Shown: piece by piece, positions 24,361-32,871 of the stretch | How the letters are laid out: each line of letters begins with the position of its first letter | Position numbering within the stretch: the first letter of the stretch is position 1 | Source of the DNA: Roseburia_D yibonii | GTDB taxonomy: Bacteria; Bacillota; Clostridia; Lachnospirales; Lachnospiraceae | Reading direction: 5' to 3' | Assembly (NCBI RefSeq): GCF_014297335.1 | Contig: NZ_JACOQH010000007.1 | Location: 1-64,000, forward strand | DNA length: 64,000 nt | Translations under genes and position numbers: made by a program | The notes under the pieces: generated by a model | What the model was told of the DNA's origin: nothing | The model's database searches: none | Seen by the model: only the letters and a program-made list of their open reading frames with translations

Positions 24361-26107
24361 AAAAATGGATGACAGCCAGTGGGCAACCTTAAAAAAAGTC
24401 ATGAAGTATCTGAAAAAGTATCGGATCTATCTGATCTGCTCCATCCTTCTCGCAGCAGTGACCGTGATATCCACACTTTATATTCCGATCCTGACCGGAG
24501 ACGCGGTGGATCATATCATCGCGAAAGGCAGGGTAGATTTTGCGGGACTGATGCCGATCTTGGAGCGGATGATTGTTGTGATCGCGGTTACGGCGGTCGC
24601 GCAGTGGGTCATGAATGACCTGAACAATAAGATGACCTACAATATCGTGCGGGATGTGCGGAAGGACGCGTTTGATAAGATCGAGATCCTGCCGCTAAAA
24701 TATATTGATGCTCATTCCTATGGCGAGGTGGTGAGCCGTGTTATCGCTGATGTGGATCAGTTCGCGGACGGACTTCTGATGGGATTTACACAGCTTTTTA
24801 CAGGTGTGATCACGATCCTCGGAACCCTGATCTTCATGTTGAGCGTCAACGTAAAGATCACGCTTGTGGTAGTGCTGATCACACCGGTGTCCTTCCTTGT
24901 GGCGGGATTTATCGCGAAAAGAACCTATTCCATGTTCCAGCTTCAGTCGGTGACCAGAGGGGAACAGACGGCGCTCATTGATGAGATGATTGGAAACCAG
25001 AAGGTCGTGCAGGCATTCGGGCAGGAGGATGAGACTTTAGAGCAGTTTGATGAGATCAACGGAAGACTGCAGAAGTATTCTCTCCGCGCGATCTTCTTTT
25101 CCTCGATTACGAATCCGTCGACACGTTTTATCAACAGCCTGGTATACACCGGGGTCGGAATCACGGGCGCGATCTCCGCGATCAACGGAAGACTGAGCGT
25201 CGGCCAGCTCTCCTGTTTCTTAAGTTACGCCAATCAGTACACCAAGCCGTTCAATGAAATTTCCGGTGTCGTAACGGAATTGCAGAACGCGATCGCCTGC
25301 GCTGGACGTATCTTTGAGCTGATCGAGGAGGAGCCGCAGATACCGGAAGCGGAACATGCGGTTTCCTTAAAGGATGTAGACGGAACGGTGGAGCTGTCCC
25401 ATGTCTATTTTTCGTATGACCCGGACAAAAAGCTGATCGAGGATTTTAATCTTTCCGTAAAGCCGGGACAGCGTGTCGCGATCGTCGGACCGACTGGCTG
25501 TGGCAAGACGACCATCATCAATCTGCTGATGCGCTTCTATGATGTCAATGACGGCGCGATCCGTGTCATGGGAGAAGATATCCGGGATGTGACGAGAGAG
25601 AGCCTGCGCGCCGGTTATGGAATGGTGCTGCAGGAGACCTGGTTAAAGACGGGTACGATCCGCGAAAATATCGTGATGGGAAAACCGGACGCAACGGACG
25701 AGGAAGTGATCGCTGCGGCGAAAGCGTCCCATGCGCACAACTTTATCAAGCGTCTGCCGAACGGCTATGACACTTTTATCACCGAGGACGGTGGAAATCT
25801 TTCCCAGGGGCAGAAGCAGCTTTTGTGTATCACGCGTGTAATGCTCTGCCTGCCGCCGATGCTGATCTTGGACGAGGCGACATCATCCATCGATACGCGT
25901 ACGGAGTTAAAGATCCAGAACGCGTTTGCGACGATGATGAAGGGACGCACGAGTTTTATCGTTGCGCACCGGCTTTCCACGATCCGGGAAGCGGATGTCA
26001 TTTTGGTCATGCGTGACGGAAATATCATTGAGCAGGGAAATCACAAAGAACTGCTTGAAAAAGGCGGATTTTACGCAAAGCTTTATAACAGTCAGTTTGC
26101 GGTATAG
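24353..26107 (+). CDS. Heterodimeric ABC exporter subunit with intact catalytic Glu
   Basis: The 584-residue partner has six membrane helices and an ATPase domain with Walker A GPTGCGKTT, Walker B LILDEATS (catalytic Glu present) and an altered signature LSQGQKQLL. Together with the preceding subunit this gives one hydrolytic site (this Glu with the partner's LSGGQ) and one degenerate site. Start 24353 overlaps the upstream stop and has AAGGAGGAGAA before it. Function as for the partner: multidrug-type export; substrate unknown. Confidence 0.9.
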   Translation: MLRKMDDSQWATLKKVMKYLKKYRIYLICSILLAAVTVISTLYIPILTGDAVDHIIAKGRVDFAGLMPILERMIVVIAVTAVAQWVMNDLNNKMTYNIVRDVRKDAFDKIEILPLKYIDAHSYGEVVSRVIADVDQFADGLLMGFTQLFTGVITILGTLIFMLSVNVKITLVVVLITPVSFLVAGFIAKRTYSMFQLQSVTRGEQTALIDEMIGNQKVVQAFGQEDETLEQFDEINGRLQKYSLRAIFFSSITNPSTRFINSLVYTGVGITGAISAINGRLSVGQLSCFLSYANQYTKPFNEISGVVTELQNAIACAGRIFELIEEEPQIPEAEHAVSLKDVDGTVELSHVYFSYDPDKKLIEDFNLSVKPGQRVAIVGPTGCGKTTIINLLMRFYDVNDGAIRVMGEDIRDVTRESLRAGYGMVLQETWLKTGTIRENIVMGKPDATDEEVIAAAKASHAHNFIKRLPNGYDTFITEDGGNLSQGQKQLLCITRVMLCLPPMLILDEATSSIDTRTELKIQNAFATMMKGRTSFIVAHRLSTIREADVILVMRDGNIIEQGNHKELLEKGGFYAKLYNSQFAV

Positions 26108-26114
26108 ATAGGAA

Positions 26115-26143
26115 TTGACATTGGAAAAAGTTTTTATTATAAT
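26115..26143 (+). promoter_or_regulatory. Perfect consensus sigma-A promoter
   Basis: TTGACA (26115-26120), a 17-base spacer, and TATAAT (26138-26143): both hexamers match consensus exactly. The gene downstream is the 117-residue membrane protein at 26196. Confidence 0.88.
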
Positions 26144-26195
26144 GTGCTTTGTCACTCGAAAATAAAGCACGAAAACCGTCTGGAGCGCGAAGATA

Positions 26196-26549
26196 ATGAG
26201 AGAAGAGCTGCAGGAAAATACAATGACAGGAAGCGAGTCGATCATTGAAAAGCAGAAGGAAAAGATCAGACAGCAGAAAGAACAGTTAAAACGGCACGAA
26301 GAGACATGGAGAATGTATAACAAGATCGTGTTTACGCTGTGTACACTGCTTGGCTCGGTATTTGCAATCTATGTTGGCGGATGGATCATGTTCGCAAAGT
26401 CGATCTTTGGAACTTACGAAGCCTATCTCGCTGGAACTCTGACTGTTTCATATCTGATAAAGGCAGCGATCAAATGTGTGATGGCTGCAACCGCGGCGGG
26501 AGCGATCTGGTGCGGTGGTTATATCCTTGGCAGAAAACTGGAACGATAA
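26196..26549 (+). CDS. Small membrane protein with N-terminal coiled coil, unknown function
   Basis: The 117-residue protein begins with a charged helix rich in K, E and Q (about residues 15-40, heptad-like, coiled coil likely), followed by two hydrophobic segments (about 43-65 and 80-108) with a short G-rich tail ending LGRKLER. No family recognised. It has its own perfect-consensus promoter and its own terminator, so it is a single-gene unit, and it should be strongly transcribed. The ribosome site (GGAG, 10 bases before the ATG) is weak. Orientation by the positive-inside rule puts both termini in the cytoplasm. Confidence 0.7.
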   Translation: MREELQENTMTGSESIIEKQKEKIRQQKEQLKRHEETWRMYNKIVFTLCTLLGSVFAIYVGGWIMFAKSIFGTYEAYLAGTLTVSYLIKAAIKCVMAATAAGAIWCGGYILGRKLER

Positions 26550-26580
26550 AGATGATCATATAGATGCAGACATATGCCAT

Positions 26581-26612
26581 GCCCTGTACGGATGCGTACA
26601 GGGCAGATTTTT
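26581..26612 (+). terminator. Rho-independent terminator
   Basis: GCCCTGTACG and CGTACAGGGC form a perfect 10-bp stem with loop GATG, followed by AGATTTTTAT. Confidence 0.9.
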
Positions 26613-26649
26613 ATATTATGGTGAGATACAAAAGAAGAAAGGGGTAAAG

Positions 26650-27996
26650 ATGGAAAAGGAAAGAGATAATTTTTACAAAAAAGTGCTGATCCTGGTTCTG
26701 CCGATGGCACTTCAGAATCTGATCAATGTCGGGGTGTCCGCAACGGACGTCATGATGCTCGGCGCAGTGGGAGAAAAGGTGCTTTCCGGCTGTTCGCTGG
26801 GCGGTCAGGTATTCTGGATCCTAAGCCTGTTTTTATTTGGCGCGGCATCCGGAGGCTCCGTGCTCGTGGCGCAGTACTGGGGCAAACGTGACACAAAGGC
26901 GATCGAAAAGATCATGGGGATCGCGATCCTTTTTACCGAGATCGTTGCCGTGCTCTTTATGGTTCTGTCGCTTTTTTTCCCGGAGCAGATCATGTCGGTG
27001 TATACCAATGATCCCGAAGTGGCGGCGGAAGGCGTGAAATATATGCAGATCCTCGCGTTTACCTATCCGATCGCGGCATACACGATGACCTACTTAAACC
27101 TCTTAAAGAGTGTGGAAAAAGTCGTGATCTCCACCGTGGTCTATGCAAGTTCGCTGGGACTGAATGTGATCGTAAACGCCATTTTTATCTACGGACTGTT
27201 TGGCGCGCCGGCACTCGGCGTGCGGGGAGCCGCAATCGGCACTTTGAGCGCGAGATGCCTGGAGCTTGTGATCGTGATCTTTTACAGCCGGTACCGTTGT
27301 AAGGAAGTGCGGGTACATCCGGGCATGATCTTCCATCCGGATAAGATCCTTACAAAGGATTTCTTTTATTACGCGTATCCGGTCATCATCAACGAGGTGC
27401 TCTGGGGCGTCGGTTACTCCGCAAATACTGCGATCATGGGACGGCTCGGCAGCAGTGCGGTCGCTGCAAATTCCGTGGCGCAGGTCATAAGACAGCTCTC
27501 CATGGTCGTCGGTTTTGGCGTTTCAAACGCGGCGGCGATCCTGATCGGAAAAGCGATCGGGGAAAAGCGGGAGGAACTGGCGGAAGCTTACGCGAAAAAA
27601 TTTATCTGGCTGTCGGTGGTCTGCGGCGTTGCGGGCTCACTGGTGGTACTGCTCATCCGGCCGTTTATTGTGGGAATCCTTGGATTTGAGGGGATGAGCG
27701 CGGTGTATCTGAGCAATTTTTTAATCATCATGTCCTATTATGTGATCGGTCAGGCATTAAATTCTACGATGGTGGTCGGGATCTTCCGGTCGGGCGGCGA
27801 TACAAAATTCGGAATGATCCTCGATATGACCAGTATGTGGTGCTGTTCCATCCTTTTGGGCGCGGTCGCGGCATTTGTGTTAAAGCTGCCGGTCACGGCG
27901 GTCTATGTGATCCTGCTCAGTGACGAGATCATCAAACTGCCGTTCTGTTTCTTCCGGTACCGCCAGAAAAAATGGCTCAATGACGTCACGCGGTAA
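26650..27996 (+). CDS. MATE family efflux transporter
   Basis: The 448-residue protein has twelve predicted helices in two related halves and the usual MATE features: LPMALQNLINVGVSATDVMMLG at the start of the first half and GVGYSANTAIMGRLGSSAVAANSVAQVI in the second. MATE proteins export cationic drugs or metabolites by Na+ or H+ antiport. GAAAGGGGT precedes the start at 26650; the frame is open from 26515 but that part overlaps the previous gene and the terminator. It forms a single-gene unit. Confidence 0.9.
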   Translation: MEKERDNFYKKVLILVLPMALQNLINVGVSATDVMMLGAVGEKVLSGCSLGGQVFWILSLFLFGAASGGSVLVAQYWGKRDTKAIEKIMGIAILFTEIVAVLFMVLSLFFPEQIMSVYTNDPEVAAEGVKYMQILAFTYPIAAYTMTYLNLLKSVEKVVISTVVYASSLGLNVIVNAIFIYGLFGAPALGVRGAAIGTLSARCLELVIVIFYSRYRCKEVRVHPGMIFHPDKILTKDFFYYAYPVIINEVLWGVGYSANTAIMGRLGSSAVAANSVAQVIRQLSMVVGFGVSNAAAILIGKAIGEKREELAEAYAKKFIWLSVVCGVAGSLVVLLIRPFIVGILGFEGMSAVYLSNFLIIMSYYVIGQALNSTMVVGIFRSGGDTKFGMILDMTSMWCCSILLGAVAAFVLKLPVTAVYVILLSDEIIKLPFCFFRYRQKKWLNDVTR

Positions 27997-28022
27997 CACT
28001 CCGCAAAAAATAGGGAGCACAA

Positions 28023-28044
28023 AAGCAAAAACTAAGTATACGAA
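28023..28044 (+). promoter_or_regulatory. 22-bp regulatory motif upstream of GH113
   Basis: This block, with core TAAGTATACGAA at 28033-28044, matches 32791-32812 upstream of the GH36 gene at 21 of 22 positions. In both places CCTGTGTTAT follows 8-9 bases later. It is a probable operator or promoter shared by the two mannan/galactomannan genes. Confidence 0.6.
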
Positions 28045-28047
28045 CGG

Positions 28048-28091
28048 AAAACACCTGTGTTATTTATATGTAAGAAAACACAGGTGTTTTT
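28048..28091 (+). terminator. Terminator-like hairpin between MATE and GH113
   Basis: AAAACACCTGTGTT (28048-28061) pairs perfectly with AACACAGGTGTTTT (28077-28090) and ends in a T-run. It may end the MATE transcript. It overlaps the promoter-like block shared with GH36, so it could alternatively be a leader hairpin of the GH113 message. Confidence 0.7.
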
Positions 28092-28134
28092 CTGTTGGAA
28101 ACAGAAGGAATCATAGCTGAAAAAGGAGAATATA

Positions 28135-29070
28135 ATGATGAAGTTTATAAAGGGAGTTACCTTCGCACCGTTCGTACCGAGCGGATGCCTTGGAACAGAA
28201 GAAGCAAAAGAGAGTCTTGTAAAGATGAAGGAGCGCACGGGCGCGGATTTCGTGATCCTCGCGCCGGGAGCAGTGCAGGCGACGCCGATCTCGGAGGAGA
28301 TCGATTTCCGGTCAGAGAGAACGATGACAGACGCAGAGCTCATCGATACGATTCGTCAGGCAAAAAGCCTTGGGCTTCGCGTGGCGTTAAAGCCGACCGT
28401 GAACTGTGCGGACGGAACCTGGCGCGGACATATCCACTTTTTTGATGTGGATGTGCCGTGTGAACCGAAGTGGGGCAACTGGTTTGCGTCCTACACCGCA
28501 TTTCAGCTGCATTACGCAAAGATCGCAGAGGAAGAAGGCTGCGAGCTTTTTATTGCGGGCTGTGAGATGGTCATGACAGAGATCCGTGAAAAAGAGTGGA
28601 GAAAACTGATCGCGGACATCAGAGAAGTATTTCACGGACCGGTGTCCTACAATACCGACAAGTATCAGGAAGGACATGTGAACTGGTGGGACGCGGTGGA
28701 TGTGATCTCCTCAAGCGGCTATTATCCGGCGGATGACTGGGAAAACCAGCTTGACCGGATCGAGGCAGTCGTAAAGAAATTTGACCGGCCGTTCTTCTTC
28801 GCGGAGGCTGGCTGCATGTCAACGGAGGGTTCCGCGGCGGTTCCGAACGACTGGACGGTGCGTGGCGGCCTGGCACTCGAGGAGCAGGCGGACTTTTACC
28901 GCGCCATGTTCGCGGCATGCGAAAAGAGAGACTGGGTATCCGGGTTCGGGCTCTGGTCGTGGAACTGGTGCCTGCCGGAGTGCGCCCGGGCACAGCAGGA
29001 AAAAGGATATGAACTCTATGAAAAACCGGCAGAAAAAGTGGTACGGAATTTTTATGAGACGAGAAAATAA
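28135..29070 (+). CDS. GH113 intracellular beta-mannan hydrolase
   Basis: The 311-residue protein is a single (beta/alpha)8 barrel of family GH113. The acid/base is Glu144 (IAGCEMVMTE) and the nucleophile Glu224 (FFAEAGCM); the 80-residue spacing equals that in the Alicyclobacillus mannanase. It has no signal peptide, so it acts inside the cell on imported manno-oligosaccharides. GH113 contains endo-mannanases and, as I recall for gut Roseburia, an enzyme releasing mannose from the reducing end; which applies here is open. It is followed by the mutase needed for mannose 1-phosphate and shares an upstream motif with GH36. Confidence 0.82.
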   Translation: MMKFIKGVTFAPFVPSGCLGTEEAKESLVKMKERTGADFVILAPGAVQATPISEEIDFRSERTMTDAELIDTIRQAKSLGLRVALKPTVNCADGTWRGHIHFFDVDVPCEPKWGNWFASYTAFQLHYAKIAEEEGCELFIAGCEMVMTEIREKEWRKLIADIREVFHGPVSYNTDKYQEGHVNWWDAVDVISSSGYYPADDWENQLDRIEAVVKKFDRPFFFAEAGCMSTEGSAAVPNDWTVRGGLALEEQADFYRAMFAACEKRDWVSGFGLWSWNWCLPECARAQQEKGYELYEKPAEKVVRNFYETRK

Positions 29071-29111
29071 TATCGATAGTTCATTTTGTGGTAGAAATGA
29101 AAACAGGCAAG

Positions 29112-29120
29112 TGCTATAAT
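29112..29120 (+). promoter_or_regulatory. Extended -10 promoter of the phosphohexomutase gene
   Basis: TGCTATAAT, 41 bases before the ATG at 29161. The same sequence is found before the chemoreceptor gene at 63256 and the exporter at 22627. Confidence 0.5.
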
Positions 29121-29160
29121 AAGCTATATATGTGGATGAGAAAGAGAGGAAAAATTGATT

Positions 29161-30891
29161 ATGGATTACATGAAAGTGTATGAACAGTGGTGTACAGATC
29201 CTTATTTTGATGATGAGACCAAAAAGGAACTTCTTGCCATTAAAGATGATAAAGCAGAGATTGAGGACCGCTTTTACCGTCAGTTAGAGTTCGGTACCGG
29301 TGGTTTGCGTGGTGTCATTGGCGCAGGTACAAACCGTATGAATATTTATACGGTACGTCAGGCAACACAGGGACTCGCAAATTACATTATTTCCCAGAAC
29401 GGACAGAGCAAGGGCGTTGCGATCGCATACGATTCCCGTATCATGTCCAAAGAATTCGCAGATGAGGCAGCACTTTGCCTGAACGCAAACGGAATCAAGG
29501 CATACGTTTTCCCGAGCCTTCGTCCGACACCGGAATTATCCTTCTCCGTGCGTGAACTTCACTGCATTTCCGGTATTGTAATCACAGCGAGCCACAACCC
29601 GAGAGAATACAACGGATATAAAGTATACTGGGAGGACGGCGCACAGATCACACCGCCTCACGACAAGAACATCCTTGCGGAAGTTGCGAAAGTAACCGAG
29701 TTTTCCGCAGTTAAGACCATGGACAAAGACGAAGCTGTAAAAGCAGGTCTTTACAATGTGATCGGCGAAGACATCGATGACAAGTACATGGAACAGTTAA
29801 AGAAACAGAGTATCCATCCGGACATCATCAAAAAGATGGCAAAAGACATCAAGATCGTTTACACACCGCTTCATGGAACCGGAAATCTGCCGGTACGCCG
29901 CGTGTTAAAAGAGCTTGGCTTTGAGAAAGTCATCGTAGTGCCGGAACAGGAAAAACCGGACGGCAATTTCCCGACCGTTTCTTATCCGAACCCGGAAAGC
30001 CCGGCTGCATGGGAACTCGCACTTGCACTTGCAAAGAAGGAAGACGCGGATATCGTGCTTGCAACTGACCCGGATGCTGACCGTCTTGGTGTATACTGCA
30101 AGGATACAAAGACCGGAGAATATGTAAGCTTTACCGGAAATATGTCCGGAATGCTGATCGCGGAGTACATTCTTCGTGAGCGCAAAGCAACCGGAACCAT
30201 GCCGGAGAATCCTGCACTGGTAGAGACCATCGTTACCACAGATATGGCAAAGGTGATCGCTGCGGATTACGGCGTAAAACTGATCGAGGTACTGACCGGA
30301 TTTAAATATATCGGAGAGCAGATCCGCCTTTTCGAGAAAAATCATACATACAACTATGTATTTGGTCTGGAAGAAAGCTATGGCTGCCTTGCCGGAACAT
30401 ACGCAAGAGACAAAGATGCCTGCGTTGCAGTTATGATGCTCTGCGAAGTTGCTTCTTACTACAAATCACAGGGTAAGACACTCTGGGATGCAATGGTAGA
30501 TATGTACGAGAAATACGGTTACTTCAAGGAAGGTCTTGAGACACTTACCTTAAAGGGTATCGATGGAGCAGAACAGATCCAGAATATCATGACCGATATG
30601 CGAAACAATCCTCCGAAAGAACTTGGCGGATACAAGGTTGTTGCCGTACGCGACTACAAGGAAGACACCAGAAAAGATCTTGCGACCGGAGAGGTTACAA
30701 AGACCGGACTTCCGACTTCCAATGTACTGTACTATGAACTGACCGACAACGCATGGTGCTGCGTAAGACCGTCCGGTACAGAACCGAAGATCAAATTCTA
30801 CTTTGGTGTTAAGGGAACATCTCTTGCAGACGCAGAAAAGAAATTAGAAGCGGTAAGAGAAGATATGTTAAAAGCTGCAAAAGCAGAATAA
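29161..30891 (+). CDS. Phosphoglucomutase/phosphomannomutase (alpha-D-phosphohexomutase)
   Basis: The 576-residue enzyme is a four-domain alpha-D-phosphohexomutase of the PgcA/PGM2-like length class. The phosphoserine loop is TASHNPREYNGYK, the metal loop DPDADRLG, the sugar loop around GLEESYG and the phosphate loop RPSGTEPKIKFY. It interconverts hexose 1- and 6-phosphates, linking mannose 1-phosphate from the GH130 enzymes and glucose 1-phosphate from the GH94 enzymes to central metabolism. ATG 29161 is preferred; TTG 29155 is an alternative. Codon use is strongly biased to frequent codons, suggesting high expression. A terminator follows. Confidence 0.92.
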   Translation: MDYMKVYEQWCTDPYFDDETKKELLAIKDDKAEIEDRFYRQLEFGTGGLRGVIGAGTNRMNIYTVRQATQGLANYIISQNGQSKGVAIAYDSRIMSKEFADEAALCLNANGIKAYVFPSLRPTPELSFSVRELHCISGIVITASHNPREYNGYKVYWEDGAQITPPHDKNILAEVAKVTEFSAVKTMDKDEAVKAGLYNVIGEDIDDKYMEQLKKQSIHPDIIKKMAKDIKIVYTPLHGTGNLPVRRVLKELGFEKVIVVPEQEKPDGNFPTVSYPNPESPAAWELALALAKKEDADIVLATDPDADRLGVYCKDTKTGEYVSFTGNMSGMLIAEYILRERKATGTMPENPALVETIVTTDMAKVIAADYGVKLIEVLTGFKYIGEQIRLFEKNHTYNYVFGLEESYGCLAGTYARDKDACVAVMMLCEVASYYKSQGKTLWDAMVDMYEKYGYFKEGLETLTLKGIDGAEQIQNIMTDMRNNPPKELGGYKVVAVRDYKEDTRKDLATGEVTKTGLPTSNVLYYELTDNAWCCVRPSGTEPKIKFYFGVKGTSLADAEKKLEAVREDMLKAAKAE

Positions 30892-30920
30892 AGACAGAGA
30901 ACAGAACGAAATAACAGGGA

Positions 30921-30967
30921 GAGGGCTGCTGCGTAAGTAGAAATACTTGGCGGCAGCCTCTGTTTTT
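30921..30967 (+). terminator. Rho-independent terminator after the mutase
   Basis: An 11-bp stem with one bulge (from GAGGGCTGCTGC at 30921 to GCGGCAGCCTC ending at 30960) is followed by TGTTTTT. Confidence 0.8.
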
Positions 30968-30988
30968 CAGAAGAGAAAAGGAGAAACT

Positions 30989-32098
30989 ATGCGGGAGAAA
31001 AGAAAGAACTGGAATCCGGTGCTTGTGTTCATTCTGGGAGTGGCGATTGCAGCTGGATTTCTGCTTGTTATGGATGGGGCGACCTTCCTCGCAAGCTGTT
31101 TTATGATACTGCCGGGCTACGGAATGACAGTGGTCTCAGAGCTTACAGCGAGCGTTTATATTCTGATCGTGCTGCTCGCGCTTGGCTATATCGGAGTATT
31201 TGCAAAAATGGGTGAAGGCCTTCTGACCGGATTTTATATTGGAGGCTTTATGACTGCGTACTGCATTTATGAGATCATCGGACAGTTTTATATCCAGAGT
31301 ATGTCAGGAGACGGACAGGTACAGCCGGCGGTACAGATCTTTTTATTTGCGGTTGCGACGTTTTTGATCGGATTTAATGAGGAGCTGGTATTCCGTGGGA
31401 TCATCTTAAACCTGTTTTTAGATAAATTCGGAAACAGCAAAAAAGGAATCGTCACGGCGACAGTGCTTAGCAGTGTGATCTTCGGTGCGGTGCATCTGAC
31501 AAATATCTTTTCCGGTGTTTCGGTGGCAAGTGCTCTGGTGCAGGCGATCCAGGCAGCCGTTTTAGGCGGACTGCTCGCGGCGATCTATCTGCGGAGCGGA
31601 AATATCTGGATCGTGATCGTGGCACATGCGCTTACGGATTTCGCGTCAATGCTTTCGAGCGGCATTTATGGAATGGGCGATGCGATCGACAGTATCAACC
31701 AGCTGTCGTGGCTTAATTTTATCACGGTTCCGATCTTTTTGATCCCGACACTTGTCCTTTTCCGGAAAAGTAAGCTTCAGGAGCTGGAGGATAAGAGAAA
31801 CGGGATTGTTGTGATCCCGTCGCAGAAATCATGTGAGCATACAGCGATCGTGTCGCTGATCCTCGGAATGATCGGGATCATGATGGGATGTGCCGGATAT
31901 GGTCTTGCGTTTGGTGTCGTTGGATTGCTCGGATCCTATACCGCATGGAAAGAGAGCCGGAAGAGAAACGGAATCCTGATCGCGGCATTTATAACCTCGG
32001 GCGCGGCGATCGTGATCTCGTTTATCGCGTGTATCTTTATGCTGGGCGTTATGCCGCAGGTGTCAGACATGAGTGATCTGATGCGCGGCTTTCAATAA
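30989..32098 (+). CDS. CPBP-family intramembrane metalloprotease
   Basis: The 369-residue membrane protein has the CPBP (Abi) protease motifs: EELVFRG (EExxxR) in helix 4, FGAVHLTN, and the conserved His of VAHALTDF. About seven helices make the protease part; after a cytoplasmic stretch near residues 255-285 there are two more helices (about 292-365), an extra C-terminal membrane domain. Start 30989 has AAAAGGAGAAA upstream; the frame is open from 30947 but that overlaps the terminator. Substrate unknown; such proteins process peptides or prenylated proteins. The Nudix gene follows 25 bases later. Confidence 0.85.
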   Translation: MREKRKNWNPVLVFILGVAIAAGFLLVMDGATFLASCFMILPGYGMTVVSELTASVYILIVLLALGYIGVFAKMGEGLLTGFYIGGFMTAYCIYEIIGQFYIQSMSGDGQVQPAVQIFLFAVATFLIGFNEELVFRGIILNLFLDKFGNSKKGIVTATVLSSVIFGAVHLTNIFSGVSVASALVQAIQAAVLGGLLAAIYLRSGNIWIVIVAHALTDFASMLSSGIYGMGDAIDSINQLSWLNFITVPIFLIPTLVLFRKSKLQELEDKRNGIVVIPSQKSCEHTAIVSLILGMIGIMMGCAGYGLAFGVVGLLGSYTAWKESRKRNGILIAAFITSGAAIVISFIACIFMLGVMPQVSDMSDLMRGFQ

Positions 32099-32122
32099 GG
32101 AATACCGGGAAAGGAGAGGCAT

Positions 32123-32749
32123 ATGGGAAATGAAGTAAACAAATGTATGGGAGTAGAAAAACTGACGGATAACCGTTTCCTCAATCTTTATCACATTGAC
32201 GCGCGTTCCGCGAGCGGACAGCCGTTTGACTACTATTTCGCGTCACGCAACGACGCGGATAACATCAAGATAAAGACAAAGGAAGTAAGACCTGAAGGGA
32301 TCGTGATCTACCCGGTCTTAAAAGATGAGCCGGACAAGGTCGTGATGATACGGCAGTACCGTTATCCGCTCGATGCGTATATCTATGAATTTCCTGCCGG
32401 ATGTATCGATCCGGGCGAGACAAAGGAAATGACGGCGGTGCGCGAGATGAAAGAGGAGACCGGGCTCGACTTTACGGTCTATGAGGGTGGAAATGACAGC
32501 CTGCGCAACCCGTTTTTTATCGGACCCGGCTTTACCGATGAGACGGATGCGTCGGTATTTGGCTATGCTTCCGGAACCGTGGCTGACACGCAGAGAGAAG
32601 ATACGGAGACGCTTGAGGTGATATTTGTAGACAAAAAAGAGGCGAGACGGATCCTCAAGGAAGAGCGGGTCTGCCTGCGTGCCGCGTACCTTTTAATGCA
32701 GTTTTTACAGATGGATGCGTCCGCGCCGTTTGCGTTTCTGGATGTTTAA
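32123..32749 (+). CDS. Nudix hydrolase (ADP-ribose pyrophosphatase-like)
   Basis: The 208-residue protein has a complete Nudix box at about residues 98-120 (G-x5-E-x7-RE-x-KEE-x-GL: GCIDPGETKEMTAVREMKEE). The preceding VVMIRQYRYPLDAYIYEFPAG is typical of ADP-ribose/nucleoside diphosphate sugar pyrophosphatases. It would hydrolyse a nucleoside diphosphate linked to another group, using Mg2+; substrate unproven. AAAGGAGAGG precedes the start. It probably forms an operon with the protease. Confidence 0.85.
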   Translation: MGNEVNKCMGVEKLTDNRFLNLYHIDARSASGQPFDYYFASRNDADNIKIKTKEVRPEGIVIYPVLKDEPDKVVMIRQYRYPLDAYIYEFPAGCIDPGETKEMTAVREMKEETGLDFTVYEGGNDSLRNPFFIGPGFTDETDASVFGYASGTVADTQREDTETLEVIFVDKKEARRILKEERVCLRAAYLLMQFLQMDASAPFAFLDV

Positions 32750-32761
32750 GCTAATTTAAGC
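32745..32761 (+). promoter_or_regulatory. TTTAAGC tandem repeat upstream of GH36
   Basis: TTTAAGC occurs at 32745-32751 and 32755-32761, a 10-bp period, overlapping the Nudix stop. The GCTTAA element also appears near the LacI gene (40064-40069). Possible secondary operator. Confidence 0.3.
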
Positions 32762-32790
32762 AATTTTACCGCAAAAAGTGAGAAAATTAT

Positions 32791-32812
32791 AAGCAAAAAT
32801 TAAGTATACGAA
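32791..32812 (+). promoter_or_regulatory. 22-bp regulatory motif upstream of GH36
   Basis: Matches the block at 28023-28044 before GH113 in 21 of 22 bases. It contains AAATTAAGT (32797-32805), also found before lacI, the mannan binding protein and the permeases. CCTGTGTTAT follows, with TGTTAT as a possible -10. Confidence 0.6.
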
Positions 32813-32871
32813 AGCAAGAACCTGTGTTATGTTAGTAACACTGAAAAAGCGGAAATAAGGAGGAGAAGGAA

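Noticed and set aside
26515..26649. N-terminal extension of the MATE transporter
   Set aside because: It would overlap the previous gene and run through a strong terminator; the family start fits ATG 26650.
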